Of a DNA stretch of 11,596 bases, positions 1 to 8,324 are shown one piece after another (within the stretch, counting starts at the first letter, position 1; every line of letters begins with the position of its first letter). The translations under genes were made by a program, and so were the position numbers. The notes beneath the pieces were generated by a model. It saw only the letters and a program-made list of their open reading frames with translations, was not told the DNA's origin and made no database searches. Source of the DNA: Stephanodiscus triporus (lineage: Eukaryota; Bacillariophyta; Thalassiosirophyceae; Thalassiosirales; Thalassiosiraceae); NCBI GenBank assembly GCA_036939755.1, contig JALLAZ010000860.1:1-11596 (forward strand), given 5' to 3'.

Positions 1-555
1 ATTTAGTAGAAATCATGTCGTCGCGCCGACAAAGTGCCGCGTATTCTACGGTAGGTAAAAAACCCAAAAAAAATTGAATCATTTTGGCCGACCCAAAACT
101 GAGAAGAGTCAACGAACGCACCAGATGTCACACAAGAAAAGATGATCAACGACTGTCTTGTACGGGTTCCTTTGTACATTTTAAATTCCTTCTCATTCGG
201 AGCGGGAAGCCTCCCCACCTGGCATGTCCTAGTAAAACCTGAAACTGAGAAGACTCCACGAACGCACCAGATGTCACACAAGAAAAATTGACCAACGACA
301 GTCTTGTACTGGTTCCTCTGTACATTCTAAATTCCTTCTCATTGGAGCGGGAAGCTTCCCACCTGGCTCTTTTTCGTTACACCTTTGTGGCGACAACGGT
401 TGGTGTCAGAAACACTCTATCACGTGGTAACGTGGTGGTAGAGGACACCTGGTTTTCTTTTACACATACAGGTGCATTTAAGTCTGGAATGTTATCTTTG
501 GTCCTTCGCTATCGTCCTCCCAAGACGACCTCGACGCTGACTTGCCTCCCGAAGA
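1..555. other. Intergenic / upstream region of the 753-aa gene
   Basis: No supported coding region is seen here. The short open frames on both strands have no recognisable domain, and two of them run through the duplicated block described separately, so they are most likely chance. The stretch probably contains the promoter and 5' leader of the gene starting at 556. No clear TATA box was found. The only notable structure is the imperfect direct duplication at 98-367. Confidence 0.6.
98..367. repeat. Imperfect direct duplication, two copies of about 125 bp
   Basis: Copy 1 spans about 98-223 and copy 2 about 244-367, with about 20 bp between them. By eye they differ at roughly ten positions plus two one-base gaps, so about 90 % identity. 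Both contain the same landmarks in order: ACGAACGCACCAGATGTCAC, GTCTTGTAC, AAATTCCTTCTCATT, GAGCGGGAAGC and CACCTGGC. Copy 2 contains the perfect 12-base palindrome GGGAAGCTTCCC (349-360), which is damaged in copy 1. No terminal inverted repeats, target-site duplications or transposase are visible, so a local tandem duplication is the simplest reading. Whether the block belongs to the promoter of the gene at 556 or to a dispersed repeat cannot be decided from this window. Confidence 0.85.
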
Positions 556-2817
556 ATGAATAATCCTCTCCACGATACATTTTCAATGGAGTCATCGCCT
601 CGTAGGCGTTCGTTCGATGTGTCCGACAAGTCTCGCCAAGGGCGTGACACGGAATCCTCTCTGTTTGTCTCGTGGAGCCATCCGGTCGTGCCCAGTGCGT
701 CGGAAGAGTCGCAACAAGAACAGCGGCCGTTCCCGTCGGTCGAATTAGTCCTCGACGAGGATTCAGATTTTCCCCGGCTTGCAATGCCCACTTCTGATGG
801 AGGGACGCCCATGCACAGCTCAACTGCTGGTTCGCTTTTCTCAAAGAGCAATAGCATTCAACACGACATTAATCATTCGAACGCCATATCAGTCCCAGGA
901 GTAACTTCGTCCGACTTAAGTCGGGGAGGCCAAGCATGTCAGCCGACGCCCGCCCCCCAATTGCGCATCAGGCCCATCACATTAATAAAGAAGCCCAAGA
1001 TGCCGTCTCCCTTGGCGTGGAGGGGAGCGGCGGAACGAGCCTATCTACAGGGACAGTTGAGGGCGGAGTCGCTCCGGCGACGGAAGCAGGAGCTACATAA
1101 CGCCGAGAGGAAGCTTCTGGAGAATGCCAATGATGTCATGATGCCCAAAGATGACTTTAATGACGAAAATGATGCTTCTGATATACAGATTCAAACGATG
1201 ATCGAAAATTTTATGTTCGGCTTCGCTGATTTGGGGCATGATCCCAATAATGCCGGTCGGAATCATCATCACAACACTTTGCCACCCAAAACGAATAACA
1301 ATCCACAGGATCCCATTTCGCTCTCATCGTCCCCTCCGACTATTCTCAAGAAATCGTTCAGGCGGACCGTCAGCGAGGTCCTCGCGGATTCGGGGATAGA
1401 TGAGAATGGCAATCTGCTGTTTTTCCCAAGCGGTGTGCCTCTCTTGGACGAGGAGGATGAAATTGATCCCCGTGATGCGGTGGAAGGCGCGCTCGTCGTG
1501 GACAATTGCAGCACAGACAGCGTCCACGGAATACATGGTTTGGCTGGGGGAGATGCTCAGAGTCCAGACGTTTTCGACAGCGGGTTGGCGTCCGAAGAAT
1601 CGTCTACCACGGGCGATAATTCTCCTTTGGTAGCGGCGGATGTGATCTGGCAACTTGGGACGTGTGGCGATGTCGACTTCGTTATGCCAAATCCACTGTC
1701 GAAGAAGGTTACACTTAGGCCAAAGATGAATGCTCCCAATAACAAAAATGCTACGAATGGACCCCGATTTACGCCCATTGACGGTTGCATCGCTGAAGGC
1801 AACTCTTCCTGTAGTACTCAATCGGTGTCCGCGTGCGACGCGGAACGATGCATGGATGGCAATAGCAGTGTCTCCCATGAATGCGAGTGCACTTTTCCGT
1901 TCACATCCCGTGATGAATTACACCTCGTCGGAGGCAAAATCTTAAATGCATCGGAATCATTCAAGCAATTATCTTTTGATGATAACGTCGGGGGAGGCGA
2001 AATCTTTAACGCATCGAAATCTTTTAAGCAGTTATCTTTCTTGAGGCTTGACGGCGGAGACAGCGGCAAGGTCCAGTTTCCGTTCTCTTCCCCCGCGGAC
2101 CGATCGTTCAGAGAGGATCCCCCGACTCTCAGCGCTGGTGAATTCTCGCTCAAAGAATCACCTCTCGAAACGAATTATTGCACGCCTGATAACTCAGAGC
2201 AACATCGTCATTTTCGCAAGCAAGTGGGGGCTCGGATGCCGAAACTGCCCGAACTCGAAAACATGAACCACGCGAGTGAGGAGGGCATGCTTTTGGGGGG
2301 AGAAGCAACGAGGGCAGATGATGATGAGCCTCAGTTCGAGATGGCGCTGGAAGCAAAATTCGACCACCGGTTGCCGGATAACAATGAGCACAACCAACGC
2401 GCTCTCAAACAAGTGGGATGGATGCGACAACTGCCGAAGCTCATGTCCAATGAGTCGAGTACATTTCAGTCAGGAATTGTAATGAAGGCATCCTTGTCCG
2501 AATTCAACTTCCGTACGCCAGATCATTCAGAGAGTCGATGCACCCGTAAACAAGTGGGATGGATGATGCCACAATCACAGGAGCACATGCCCAGACTTAC
2601 AGATGGATCAGATGAGTTCATCTTGCACTCAACAGCTGGCGAAACGAAAGTATTTTTTCCGGAGGAGTTGTCCAACTTGACATCCCTGTCTGAATCCAAC
2701 TACCGTACGCCGGATAACTCATTTCATGATAGGCATACTGCTCGTGTTGGCCACTTAGATCAAATGCCCAAACTACCTGAGCTCGGCCCGCCCATAACGA
2801 CTATGAATCAATTTTGA
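556..2817 (+). CDS. Uncharacterised repeat-containing protein, 753 aa
   Basis: A single uninterrupted frame with no recognisable enzymatic domain, signal peptide or membrane segment. The start has a favourable context (A at -3); a second ATG lies ten codons on (586). Visible parts: a Ser-rich N-terminus with a basic patch (SPRRRSF, 14-20); a basic patch and likely helix at about 137-192 (RIRPITLIKKPKMP, then Arg/Glu-rich); a basic-serine segment KKSFRRTVSEVL (265-276), a plausible kinase target; an acidic stretch at 298-310; a duplicated motif ending SFKQLSF at 458-474 and 478-495; and four degenerate copies of a 31-36 residue motif at about 536-566, 597-629, 646-681 and 710-742. The motif reads approximately SLSExNYRTPDNSE, then KQVGWM, then MPKLPEL. 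The composition suggests a largely disordered scaffold or regulatory protein with short linear docking motifs; that role is inference. It is tail to tail with SPT5, 146 bp away. It may be restricted to diatoms, but this was not tested. Confidence 0.8.
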   Translation: MNNPLHDTFSMESSPRRRSFDVSDKSRQGRDTESSLFVSWSHPVVPSASEESQQEQRPFPSVELVLDEDSDFPRLAMPTSDGGTPMHSSTAGSLFSKSNSIQHDINHSNAISVPGVTSSDLSRGGQACQPTPAPQLRIRPITLIKKPKMPSPLAWRGAAERAYLQGQLRAESLRRRKQELHNAERKLLENANDVMMPKDDFNDENDASDIQIQTMIENFMFGFADLGHDPNNAGRNHHHNTLPPKTNNNPQDPISLSSSPPTILKKSFRRTVSEVLADSGIDENGNLLFFPSGVPLLDEEDEIDPRDAVEGALVVDNCSTDSVHGIHGLAGGDAQSPDVFDSGLASEESSTTGDNSPLVAADVIWQLGTCGDVDFVMPNPLSKKVTLRPKMNAPNNKNATNGPRFTPIDGCIAEGNSSCSTQSVSACDAERCMDGNSSVSHECECTFPFTSRDELHLVGGKILNASESFKQLSFDDNVGGGEIFNASKSFKQLSFLRLDGGDSGKVQFPFSSPADRSFREDPPTLSAGEFSLKESPLETNYCTPDNSEQHRHFRKQVGARMPKLPELENMNHASEEGMLLGGEATRADDDEPQFEMALEAKFDHRLPDNNEHNQRALKQVGWMRQLPKLMSNESSTFQSGIVMKASLSEFNFRTPDHSESRCTRKQVGWMMPQSQEHMPRLTDGSDEFILHSTAGETKVFFPEELSNLTSLSESNYRTPDNSFHDRHTARVGHLDQMPKLPELGPPITTMNQF
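1927..2040 (+). repeat. Internal duplicated motif in the 753-aa protein
   Basis: Two adjacent copies of a 17-18 residue motif, residues 458-474 and 478-495. Both follow the pattern V-G-G, I, N-A-S, S-F-K-Q-L-S-F. The DNA copies (1927-1977 and 1987-2040) have diverged mainly at third codon positions, which suggests an old duplication held by selection on the protein. Confidence 0.75.
2161..2781 (+). repeat. Four degenerate 31-36 residue repeats in the C-terminal third of the 753-aa protein
   Basis: Copies lie at about 2161-2253, 2344-2442, 2491-2598 and 2683-2781, at uneven spacing of about 61, 49 and 64 codons. Shared elements in order are an acidic lead-in (L-x-E-x), an aromatic residue followed by R-T-P-D-N/H-S, a basic middle, K-Q-V-G-W-M, and a closing M-P-K-L-P-E-L. 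The first copy lacks the tryptophan (KQVGARM), the second has LPDNN in place of TPDNS, the third has a longer linker before MPRL, and the fourth has lost the KQ of KQVG. The pattern does not match any repeat family I can name. Confidence 0.8.
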
Positions 2818-2909
2818 AGTGATTTTTTTGAGGAGAACAGCTCATTGAAACACAAAGATGCAGACATTCAACGTGTCTAATAGATAGTAGAAATTGTTTC
2901 GCTACTTGA

Positions 2910-2915
2910 TTTATT
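2910..2915 (-). terminator. Candidate polyadenylation signal for SPT5
   Basis: The minus strand reads AATAAA about 50 bases beyond the SPT5 stop codon, in an AT-rich stretch. That is a plausible distance for 3' end formation. It lies in the 146-bp gap between two convergent genes, so their 3' ends probably abut or overlap. No AATAAA is seen on the plus strand for the upstream gene. Confidence 0.45.
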
Positions 2916-2963
2916 TGCTATTTCTTCTCTGTGACAATCGTTATTCCTTTGGGGAGGAACTCA

Positions 2964-5900
2964 TCATCCTGAGGCAATTTTTGCCAAGTGAACAAAATCA
3001 ACGATCTTGAAGTTTTCATTGGATTCTTTCAAAATGGCATCAGTTCCATCAATACAAACAAGCTCTCCTTCCACACCCACATCTGCACCTCCAGTGACAA
3101 GCACCAAATCATGTTCCTGAGGAGGCACCATTGTAACTTCGCCATTCCGCACAGTCTGAGTTGATTTGTCTTCAAATTCCACAACCGCCTGACTCCCATT
3201 GATCTCCTTGATCACTGCTTGTGCATTGGTCTTCTTTAGCTGAACACATACACGCTCCATGAACCAAACGGCACCCTCTTCACCAGCGCCTTCAATTGTT
3301 GAGTCCATGACATTATTGTCGGTGTGCAGATCAACAAATGTATCTGGATCATGTTTGACGACGGATTCTGTTTCCCCCATGTTTGGTGTCCAGGTGGATC
3401 CATCAAGATCGCTAGAGACACCCCATCCTAATGCAGCGCACAGTACAAAGCAGGAAAAAAATGTTGAGCAAAAAAGTCTTGGCATGGGTATACATGGAGA
3501 GGCATCCATGCTCACCTCCAGAATTATCATTCCCATTTACAAATGGATTGGTTGGAACCGGCAGAGAATCGCTTTGAGAAACACTCCATCCACTTCCAGC
3601 AACTGTCCCATCCTCCCTAAAGTCAGCGTCGCGATCAATAGATCCACCAGGCCTCCAAATGTCTTCAGACATGCCGGAATGCGAAGGGGTTGATCCACTG
3701 CAGGAAATTGGAAATGTCAAATTTTACCGTGCAGACATAAAACAAAAAATACAATAATCTAGAAATCGCGTACCCGTAGCCATCATGCATCGGAGTAGCG
3801 CCACCATGCATTGGGGTTGCGCCGCCATACATAGGAGTGGCCCCCCCATGCATCGGAGTAGCTGCACCCGTGAAAGGCATCGACGGCGCAGCAACACCAA
3901 TCCCACCATCACCGGTCTCTCCTGTTGCGCCAAATTTGTCGCCAATCACATGCACGCGATCTTTTACAACCATGACCTTCTTCAATCGTGAGTGCAGTTC
4001 TACTTGCACATGAGTTGCTGTTGTGTGGGAAACAGTACCAAGGTAACCTTTCCATTGCCCTGCCTGGATTCGGACAGTCTTGCCCATGAGGCTTTCGTCT
4101 CGATCACCTGAGGGTGATACGATTCCAAGAATAGGTTGTGAATGGAAAAATTCCAAGGAAGGCGATTGAGTTTGACCGTATACATCTCACCTCTTATGGG
4201 GCCCCGTCCGGCTTGTGATGACGGAGTACTGAAAGGGCTATCCCTCGGTGTTCCTGCTGATGCGCCCTTGGCAACTTTTGTGCCTCCTGTGAGCACGCAA
4301 CTCCGACTACGAACGACAAATATTCCTGAATTTTCCGACCGGAACTGGGAGTACAAGAACAGTTGGGCACGGCTCATGCGCTTGATGGTAGCCGTCTTTC
4401 CCTTATGAGGACCTTCCACAATAGTTACTGAGTCTCCGCATCGAATTTGATTTGCCTGCACATCAAGCGCCACGGCACGATCGGACGGTTTGTTGCGCTT
4501 GCCACGTAATTCTTCAGGACGTGCCTCACGCACAATGCCGTGGTTGTTGATCACGGTAAATTCTTCGCGTCCAACACGGACAATTACTCCAACTTCATTC
4601 GTGGAACCTCCTCCACTGAGAACGACAAGGTCATGGAGTTCATATCCAGCTAATGTGTCCTGGCCTGAGGCTATCTCGGCGGATTCTTGCAGCTGTGACG
4701 TTCTCACTACAATGGTTGCAAAAACAAATACATTAATGGATTTCCACGAATGAATAAGGGGGGATGAATTTGTCGTAGAGATGCATTTACCTGAAATTTC
4801 TTTGTGCGTCATGTCAGTTAGCACAACAGCCGTGCGATCAAAGTCAGATCCAGCATCGCCATCGATAGACTCCACCGCAACAACGACGCCGGTTTCATTG
4901 GCATAGCGTCCATCCGTCACCTTAACATGGATACCAACAGCGATAAATTTCCGAATCTGGGACATCAAGAACTCCACCTCGTCCATACCTCCCAACTCTG
5001 CCAATGCAGCATCGTTATTCGGGCGAACCTTGACCGTGGTCTCATCTAGACTCATTATTTTGCCCTGCATTCCCACCAAATCTCCCTCGACTACTTCTAT
5101 CGTATCCCCGATCCTCAAACCTCGGTCCCCGGGTCCAGACGATGCAAGACCAGTCTTACCCTGGAGTTCGCTCAATTCGCTCAAGAGAGAACCCGCCAAC
5201 TGAGACCCTGCGTTCTCCTCGTTGTCGTTACCGTCGTCGTAATCACCCTTATCCTTCGAGCTGGCCTTGTTGCGTCGGAACCTCTGGAGTTCGTCCAGGG
5301 TCGGTGGGTCGTCGACCGTGCAGGGCTTCACCACCGTCCCAATCGTGACCTCCTTCAACAGGTACCCGTCGTGGTAGTAACTCCCGTCGTAATAATCGCA
5401 CATGATATTGTTTAGGCCGGGGAAACGCTGCCTCAGCAAAGTCACCCTCCCCGCGGACTGAATTTCCTGCGCGTTGAAAAACTTTTGGGGGGGCCTGACG
5501 GTTCGTCGGCGCACCTTGGCCTCCTCGGGGGGCAAGTCCGCGAGCGTGAGGTCCAACCGAGGCACGCACTGGATGACACACTTCAGGCCGGATTCCCCGA
5601 CTTGATTGACAAGGGCGAGATCTCCCTTGAAATGTCCCCTCGTCATTCGCACCCAATCGTTCTTCTTGACTGTGTGAAAACGAGTGGATTAAGTTATCAT
5701 ACGGGGGGAGAAGGACGGCATCAAAACAATTGATAGCGTTCGGTCCGGAAAACAAAACTCACCGGGAACTTTCTTGGGAACCACGTTCATCACGGTGGTC
5801 ATGTCAGATATGGGCACCTTGGTCATTGAGTACATCATCACCCCGCGCACGCCCTGGAGGGCCTCGATGACCGCCGGCTCGCTGTAGCTCTCGACGTATA

Positions 5901-7138
5901 TCTTCCCCTTCGTCTGCGCGACGAGGACGCTCGTTATGCCCAGCGGCCTATTTCGCTTCGCGAACGCTACGCACTTGTTCATGATCTGGTACACCAGCTC
6001 GACCTCCCTCCCCGTAGGACAGGAAAACATCCAAAGCGCAGGGTCGGACACGGAGGGCATGAGGGACGACTGCGGCACGGGGGCCGATTCCCCCTCTACG
6101 ATCTCCTCGTCGTCGTAGACCTCCTCGTCGTAGGCCTCCTCATTGTCGACGTCTGCACCACCGTCGGCCTTCGATACCACCCGCCCCCTCGCCGCCCCCG
6201 ACACTCGGGGGCGGGGCACGACCATCCTCCGCCGTTGATCCATCCTGTGTCGTTCCTCCAATTCCGCCGCGATCCGCGCCACGTCCCTTTCGTCCCGTTC
6301 CTTGTCGTCCGTGAGCCCCCCGAGCGAGTCTAGCCATCCACCACCCCCCTGCCTCCTGCGTCGTTCCTGCTGGGCGATGATCGCCTCGGCCTCCTTGTCC
6401 ATGTACTCGCGGCTTACGTCCTTGCTCTTCGACTTCCCCCCGGGGGCGTCGTCGTCGTCGCTCTCACTTGCCTCGGCCTGGTCGTCGATGAAGCTTGCGA
6501 TCTTGGGACGTTTCTTCTTGGATTTTGGCGCCCTTTCATCGTCGTCGTCGTCGTCGTCCTCCTCCTCGTCCTCTTCTTCTTCCTCTTCATCGTCCTCGTC
6601 GGATTCCAAGCGCGAGCGTTTGGCCGTTGCCTTCTCCTCCTCGTCATCCTCCTCCTCCTCATCGCTGTCGTCGTCCGAGCTCGAAAGGTTGGCGGACGTT
6701 TTCGTCTCGTTCAAACGCTTCCCGTTCCCTCCCGCGGCGGACGATGACACGGCGGCCTCCTTCTTCTGCTCGACGTCGTCGTCGCTGTCGTCGTCGTCCG
6801 ACGAAGACGACGACGAGTCGTCCGAGGAAGAATCGTACTTGTCGGATCCGTCGTCGTCGTCGTCCCCGTTGGGGCGGAGCATCTTCCCCCTCATCATCTT
6901 ACCGCCCATCATCTTGCCACCGCTTTTTCGAGGGGTGGTGTGAATGTCGAAGGGGCGATTTGGGGGGGCAGAGAAAGAGGGGCGTTGGAGAGTTAGGCAC
7001 GATATCGAACGAATCATAGCAGACGAGGGATCAAGGACACGGCGTCTGCGTTGCAAAACTCGACGAGGACGAGGACCGCACGAAGCGGGACAAAAACACT
7101 CGAACGATGGGGGTTATCACTCACGCTCCGAACGCCAT
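2964..7138 (-). CDS. SPT5: Transcription elongation factor SPT5 (DSIF large subunit), spliced
   Basis: SPT5 pairs with SPT4 on RNA polymerase II in the nucleus and controls pausing, elongation and recruitment of RNA-processing factors. Preferred model on the minus strand: exons 7138-7125, 7045-5763, 5669-4791, 4706-4191, 4107-3774, 3697-3516 and 3427-2964, giving 1223 residues (human SPT5 has 1087). All introns are GT-AG, 76-93 bases, and all junctions keep frame. Domains: acidic Asp/Glu/Ser tracts (about 66-207) including the SPT5-like SFIDDQAE; NGN domain about 338-430 (PALWMFSCPTGREVELVYQI onward); KOW1 about 433-473; KOW2 about 616-650; KOW3 about 673-720; KOW4 about 747-790; KOW5 about 812-867; a further KOW about 903-953 (GKTVRIQAGQWKGYLG); a C-terminal heptad repeat region about 977-1017; and terminal KOW modules about 1123-1223. 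The identity is very secure. The start is not: without the 14-base first exon the gene would begin at ATG 7017 (1209 aa) or ATG 6912 (1174 aa). Confidence 0.93.
3782..3866 (-). repeat. SPT5 C-terminal heptad repeats (GATPM[H/Y]G), 21-bp period
   Basis: Four tandem 21-base units lie on the minus strand. ATGCAT (Met-His) occurs at 3785, 3806 and 3848 and its variant ATACAT (reading Met-Tyr on the minus strand) at 3827, exactly 21 bases apart. They encode GAATPMHG, GATPMYG, GATPMHG and GATPMHD. A fifth, degenerate unit (GSTPSHSG) follows in the next exon, so the intron at 3698-3773 cuts through the repeat domain. In other eukaryotes the SPT5 C-terminal repeats carry a Thr-Pro that is phosphorylated by P-TEFb/Bur1-type kinases. 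The same role here is inference from the conserved T-P-M-Y/H core. Confidence 0.85.
4707..4790 (-). other. SPT5 intron of 84 bases, multiple of three and stop-free
   Basis: Donor GTAAAT at 4790, acceptor TTGTAG ending at 4707. The reading frame continues across it without a stop, and the 28 codons it would add lie between KOW3 and KOW4. The extra residues would be Ser/Thr-rich and then hydrophobic, unlike SPT5 family sequence, whereas the spliced product joins smoothly (KEIS to VRTSQLQE). It is therefore called an intron. It is AT-rich like the other introns of the gene. Confidence 0.85.
7046..7124 (-). other. Probable first intron of SPT5, 79 bases
   Basis: On the minus strand an ATG at 7138 in strong context (A at -3, G at +4) reads ATGGCGTTCGGAGC and is followed at once by GTGAGT. 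This is the same donor as the secure intron at 5762. An acceptor GCAG ends at 7046 after a T/C-rich stretch. Removing the 79 bases joins the short exon in frame to the long SPT5 exon. Unspliced, the ATG meets a TGA after five codons. The size fits the other introns (76-93). An alternative acceptor near 6922, just before GGKMMGGK, would also be in frame but has a poor AAAAAG context. Confidence 0.5.
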
Positions 7139-7456
7139 GATTTACAAGGGTCTTGGGCCTTCCTGCTGCTTGAGGTGTCGCTTTTGGCGAGAGCAGGGAG
7201 AGGGTGAGTGCGTGGAAAACTGGTGGCAACCTCCGCTCATTAACTGCGGGCGATCCAAACAGAGCCTTGACGATAACCATACGCGCTGCCCTCGGGGGCA
7301 AACTGGCATTGTGGGGTGATCGGGGATTGTTTGTTGTTGTTGTTTTTTAGCTTTAGTTGGTCTGTCCTCGTAGCTTGTTGCCACGGTACGATCCTTCCTG
7401 GCCTGCATCCCCTTACGTACAGTTTTCTCTGAAAGCATATATTGAATACTCCATCA
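7139..7456. other. Divergent intergenic region between SPT5 and the MYND pseudogene
   Basis: About 318 bp that should hold the SPT5 promoter on one side and the original promoter of the broken MYND gene on the other. No coding function is supported. Visible elements: an AT-rich CATATATT at 7436-7443 about 15 bases before the MYND ATG; a TTG-rich pyrimidine tract ending in TTTTTTAG at 7350, which resembles a strong 3' splice site on the plus strand; and a GTGAGT at 7204 that could be its donor. If so, the MYND gene once had a 147-base leader intron. Confidence 0.4.
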
Positions 7457-8324
7457 ATGGACGAACTAAATACCGTGGCGCGTTGTGCCGAATGCGGCGA
7501 GGGCGGCGCTGGGCTCAAGATGTGCAATGCGTGCAAGCACATCAACTATTGCAGCGTGGTGTGCCAGAGGCGGCACTGGCCGAATCACAAAAAAGAATGC
7601 AAGCAACGCGCCGCCAAACTGCATGACAAGTCCCTGTTCAAACAGCTCTCGCCCAAAGATGTTGTCCGATTTGCTTCCTGCCAATGCCATTTGTGTAGCA
7701 GAAAGTGGCATGCCTCTATCCCTGCTGTGGGAAAATTGTTTGTAATGGGTGTAGTCATTCCTTTTGATCCGGAAGCGGCAAGTGTCCGTTTTGCATCGCA
7801 AACATAAAGTGTAAACATGAAATCAAAATTGAACGAATGATGAAGCGTGTGGAGGCAAACTATTCTGAATTAATCTTTCATCTAGGTTGCCACAATGCCT
7901 TTGGAGACCTTGGTTTGCGACAGGATATGAATAAGGCATTAGAACTTTGGACTCGGGCAGCCGAGCTTGGATCAGATTACGCTCATTATCAAATTGGAGG
8001 TGTGTATTATGCAGGAATGGGCGTAGAGAAAGATATGATAAAAGCCATTCATCACTTTGAACTTGCAGCCATGTAGGGCATGAATCAGCAAGGTACAACC
8101 TTGGGTGCATTGAGTACGATTCTGGTAATATGGAGCGAGCTTTGAACCATTGGATAATTTCGGCATCAGCGGGTGATGGGAAGTCATTGGCGTCGATTCA
8201 AAGAGAATTTGAAAGGGGGCACGTGCAAAGTGAAGTGTATGAGCTGACGTTGAAAGCCTACAACAGTTCCTGCGAAGAGATGAGGAGCAAAGCGAGGGAA
8301 GATGCTGCTCCCTTCTTTAGGTAG
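7457..8324 (+). pseudogene. Broken MYND zinc finger / RING-like / Sel1-repeat gene
   Basis: Begins with an intact MYND finger (CAEC, LKMCNAC, YCSVVC, HWPNHKKEC; about codons 10-48) and the LHDKSLFKQ linker typical of a family amplified in Thalassiosira-like diatoms. The frame then breaks near 7659, where one base appears deleted. In the next frame a RING-like cysteine set is legible: CCPIC (7660-7674), CCGKIVCNGC (7723-7752) and CPFC (7783-7794), interrupted by TAG at 7696 and TGA at 7765. Sel1-like helical repeats follow in the same frame (KRVEAN, GLRQDMNKALELWTRAAELG, GVEKDMIKAIHHFELAAM) up to TAG at 8074. A second one-base loss between 8077 and 8091 shifts to the third frame, which continues RYNLGCIEYDSGNMERALNHW to a TAG at 8322. 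In intact relatives such proteins are inferred to be adaptors or ubiquitin-linked regulators. Because homology runs through every lesion, an intron explanation is unlikely. The MYND part alone stays open to a TAA at 7805 (116 aa). Confidence 0.85.

Noticed and set aside
3..281. Minus-strand 92-codon open frame at the left edge
   Set aside because: It runs through the direct duplication and ends by chance; no domain or favourable context.
288..563. Plus-strand 91-codon open frame before the 753-aa gene
   Set aside because: It begins inside a duplicated noncoding block, has no recognisable domain, and overlaps the start of the convincing gene in another frame.
798..825. GGTPMH segment in the 753-aa protein resembling the SPT5 GATPMHG heptad
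   Set aside because: Single occurrence, no repeat, different surroundings; most likely coincidence.
6538..6860. Regularly repeated GTC/TCC units considered as a CRISPR-like or satellite array
   Set aside because: Simple trinucleotide coding repeats for Asp/Glu/Ser in SPT5, with no spacers or longer repeat unit.
6302..6943. Plus-strand 213-codon open frame rich in serine
   Set aside because: It is the antisense of the SPT5 acidic tracts: GAC/GAG repeats read as serine and leucine codons on the other strand. It has no domain and lies wholly inside the SPT5 exon.
7655..8092. Introns or programmed frameshifting as an explanation for the frame changes in the MYND/Sel1 gene
   Set aside because: Family-like sequence continues right up to and beyond each lesion with only one base missing. 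There is no GT-AG pair that removes the stops without deleting conserved RING or Sel1 residues, and three additional stops would also have to be read through.
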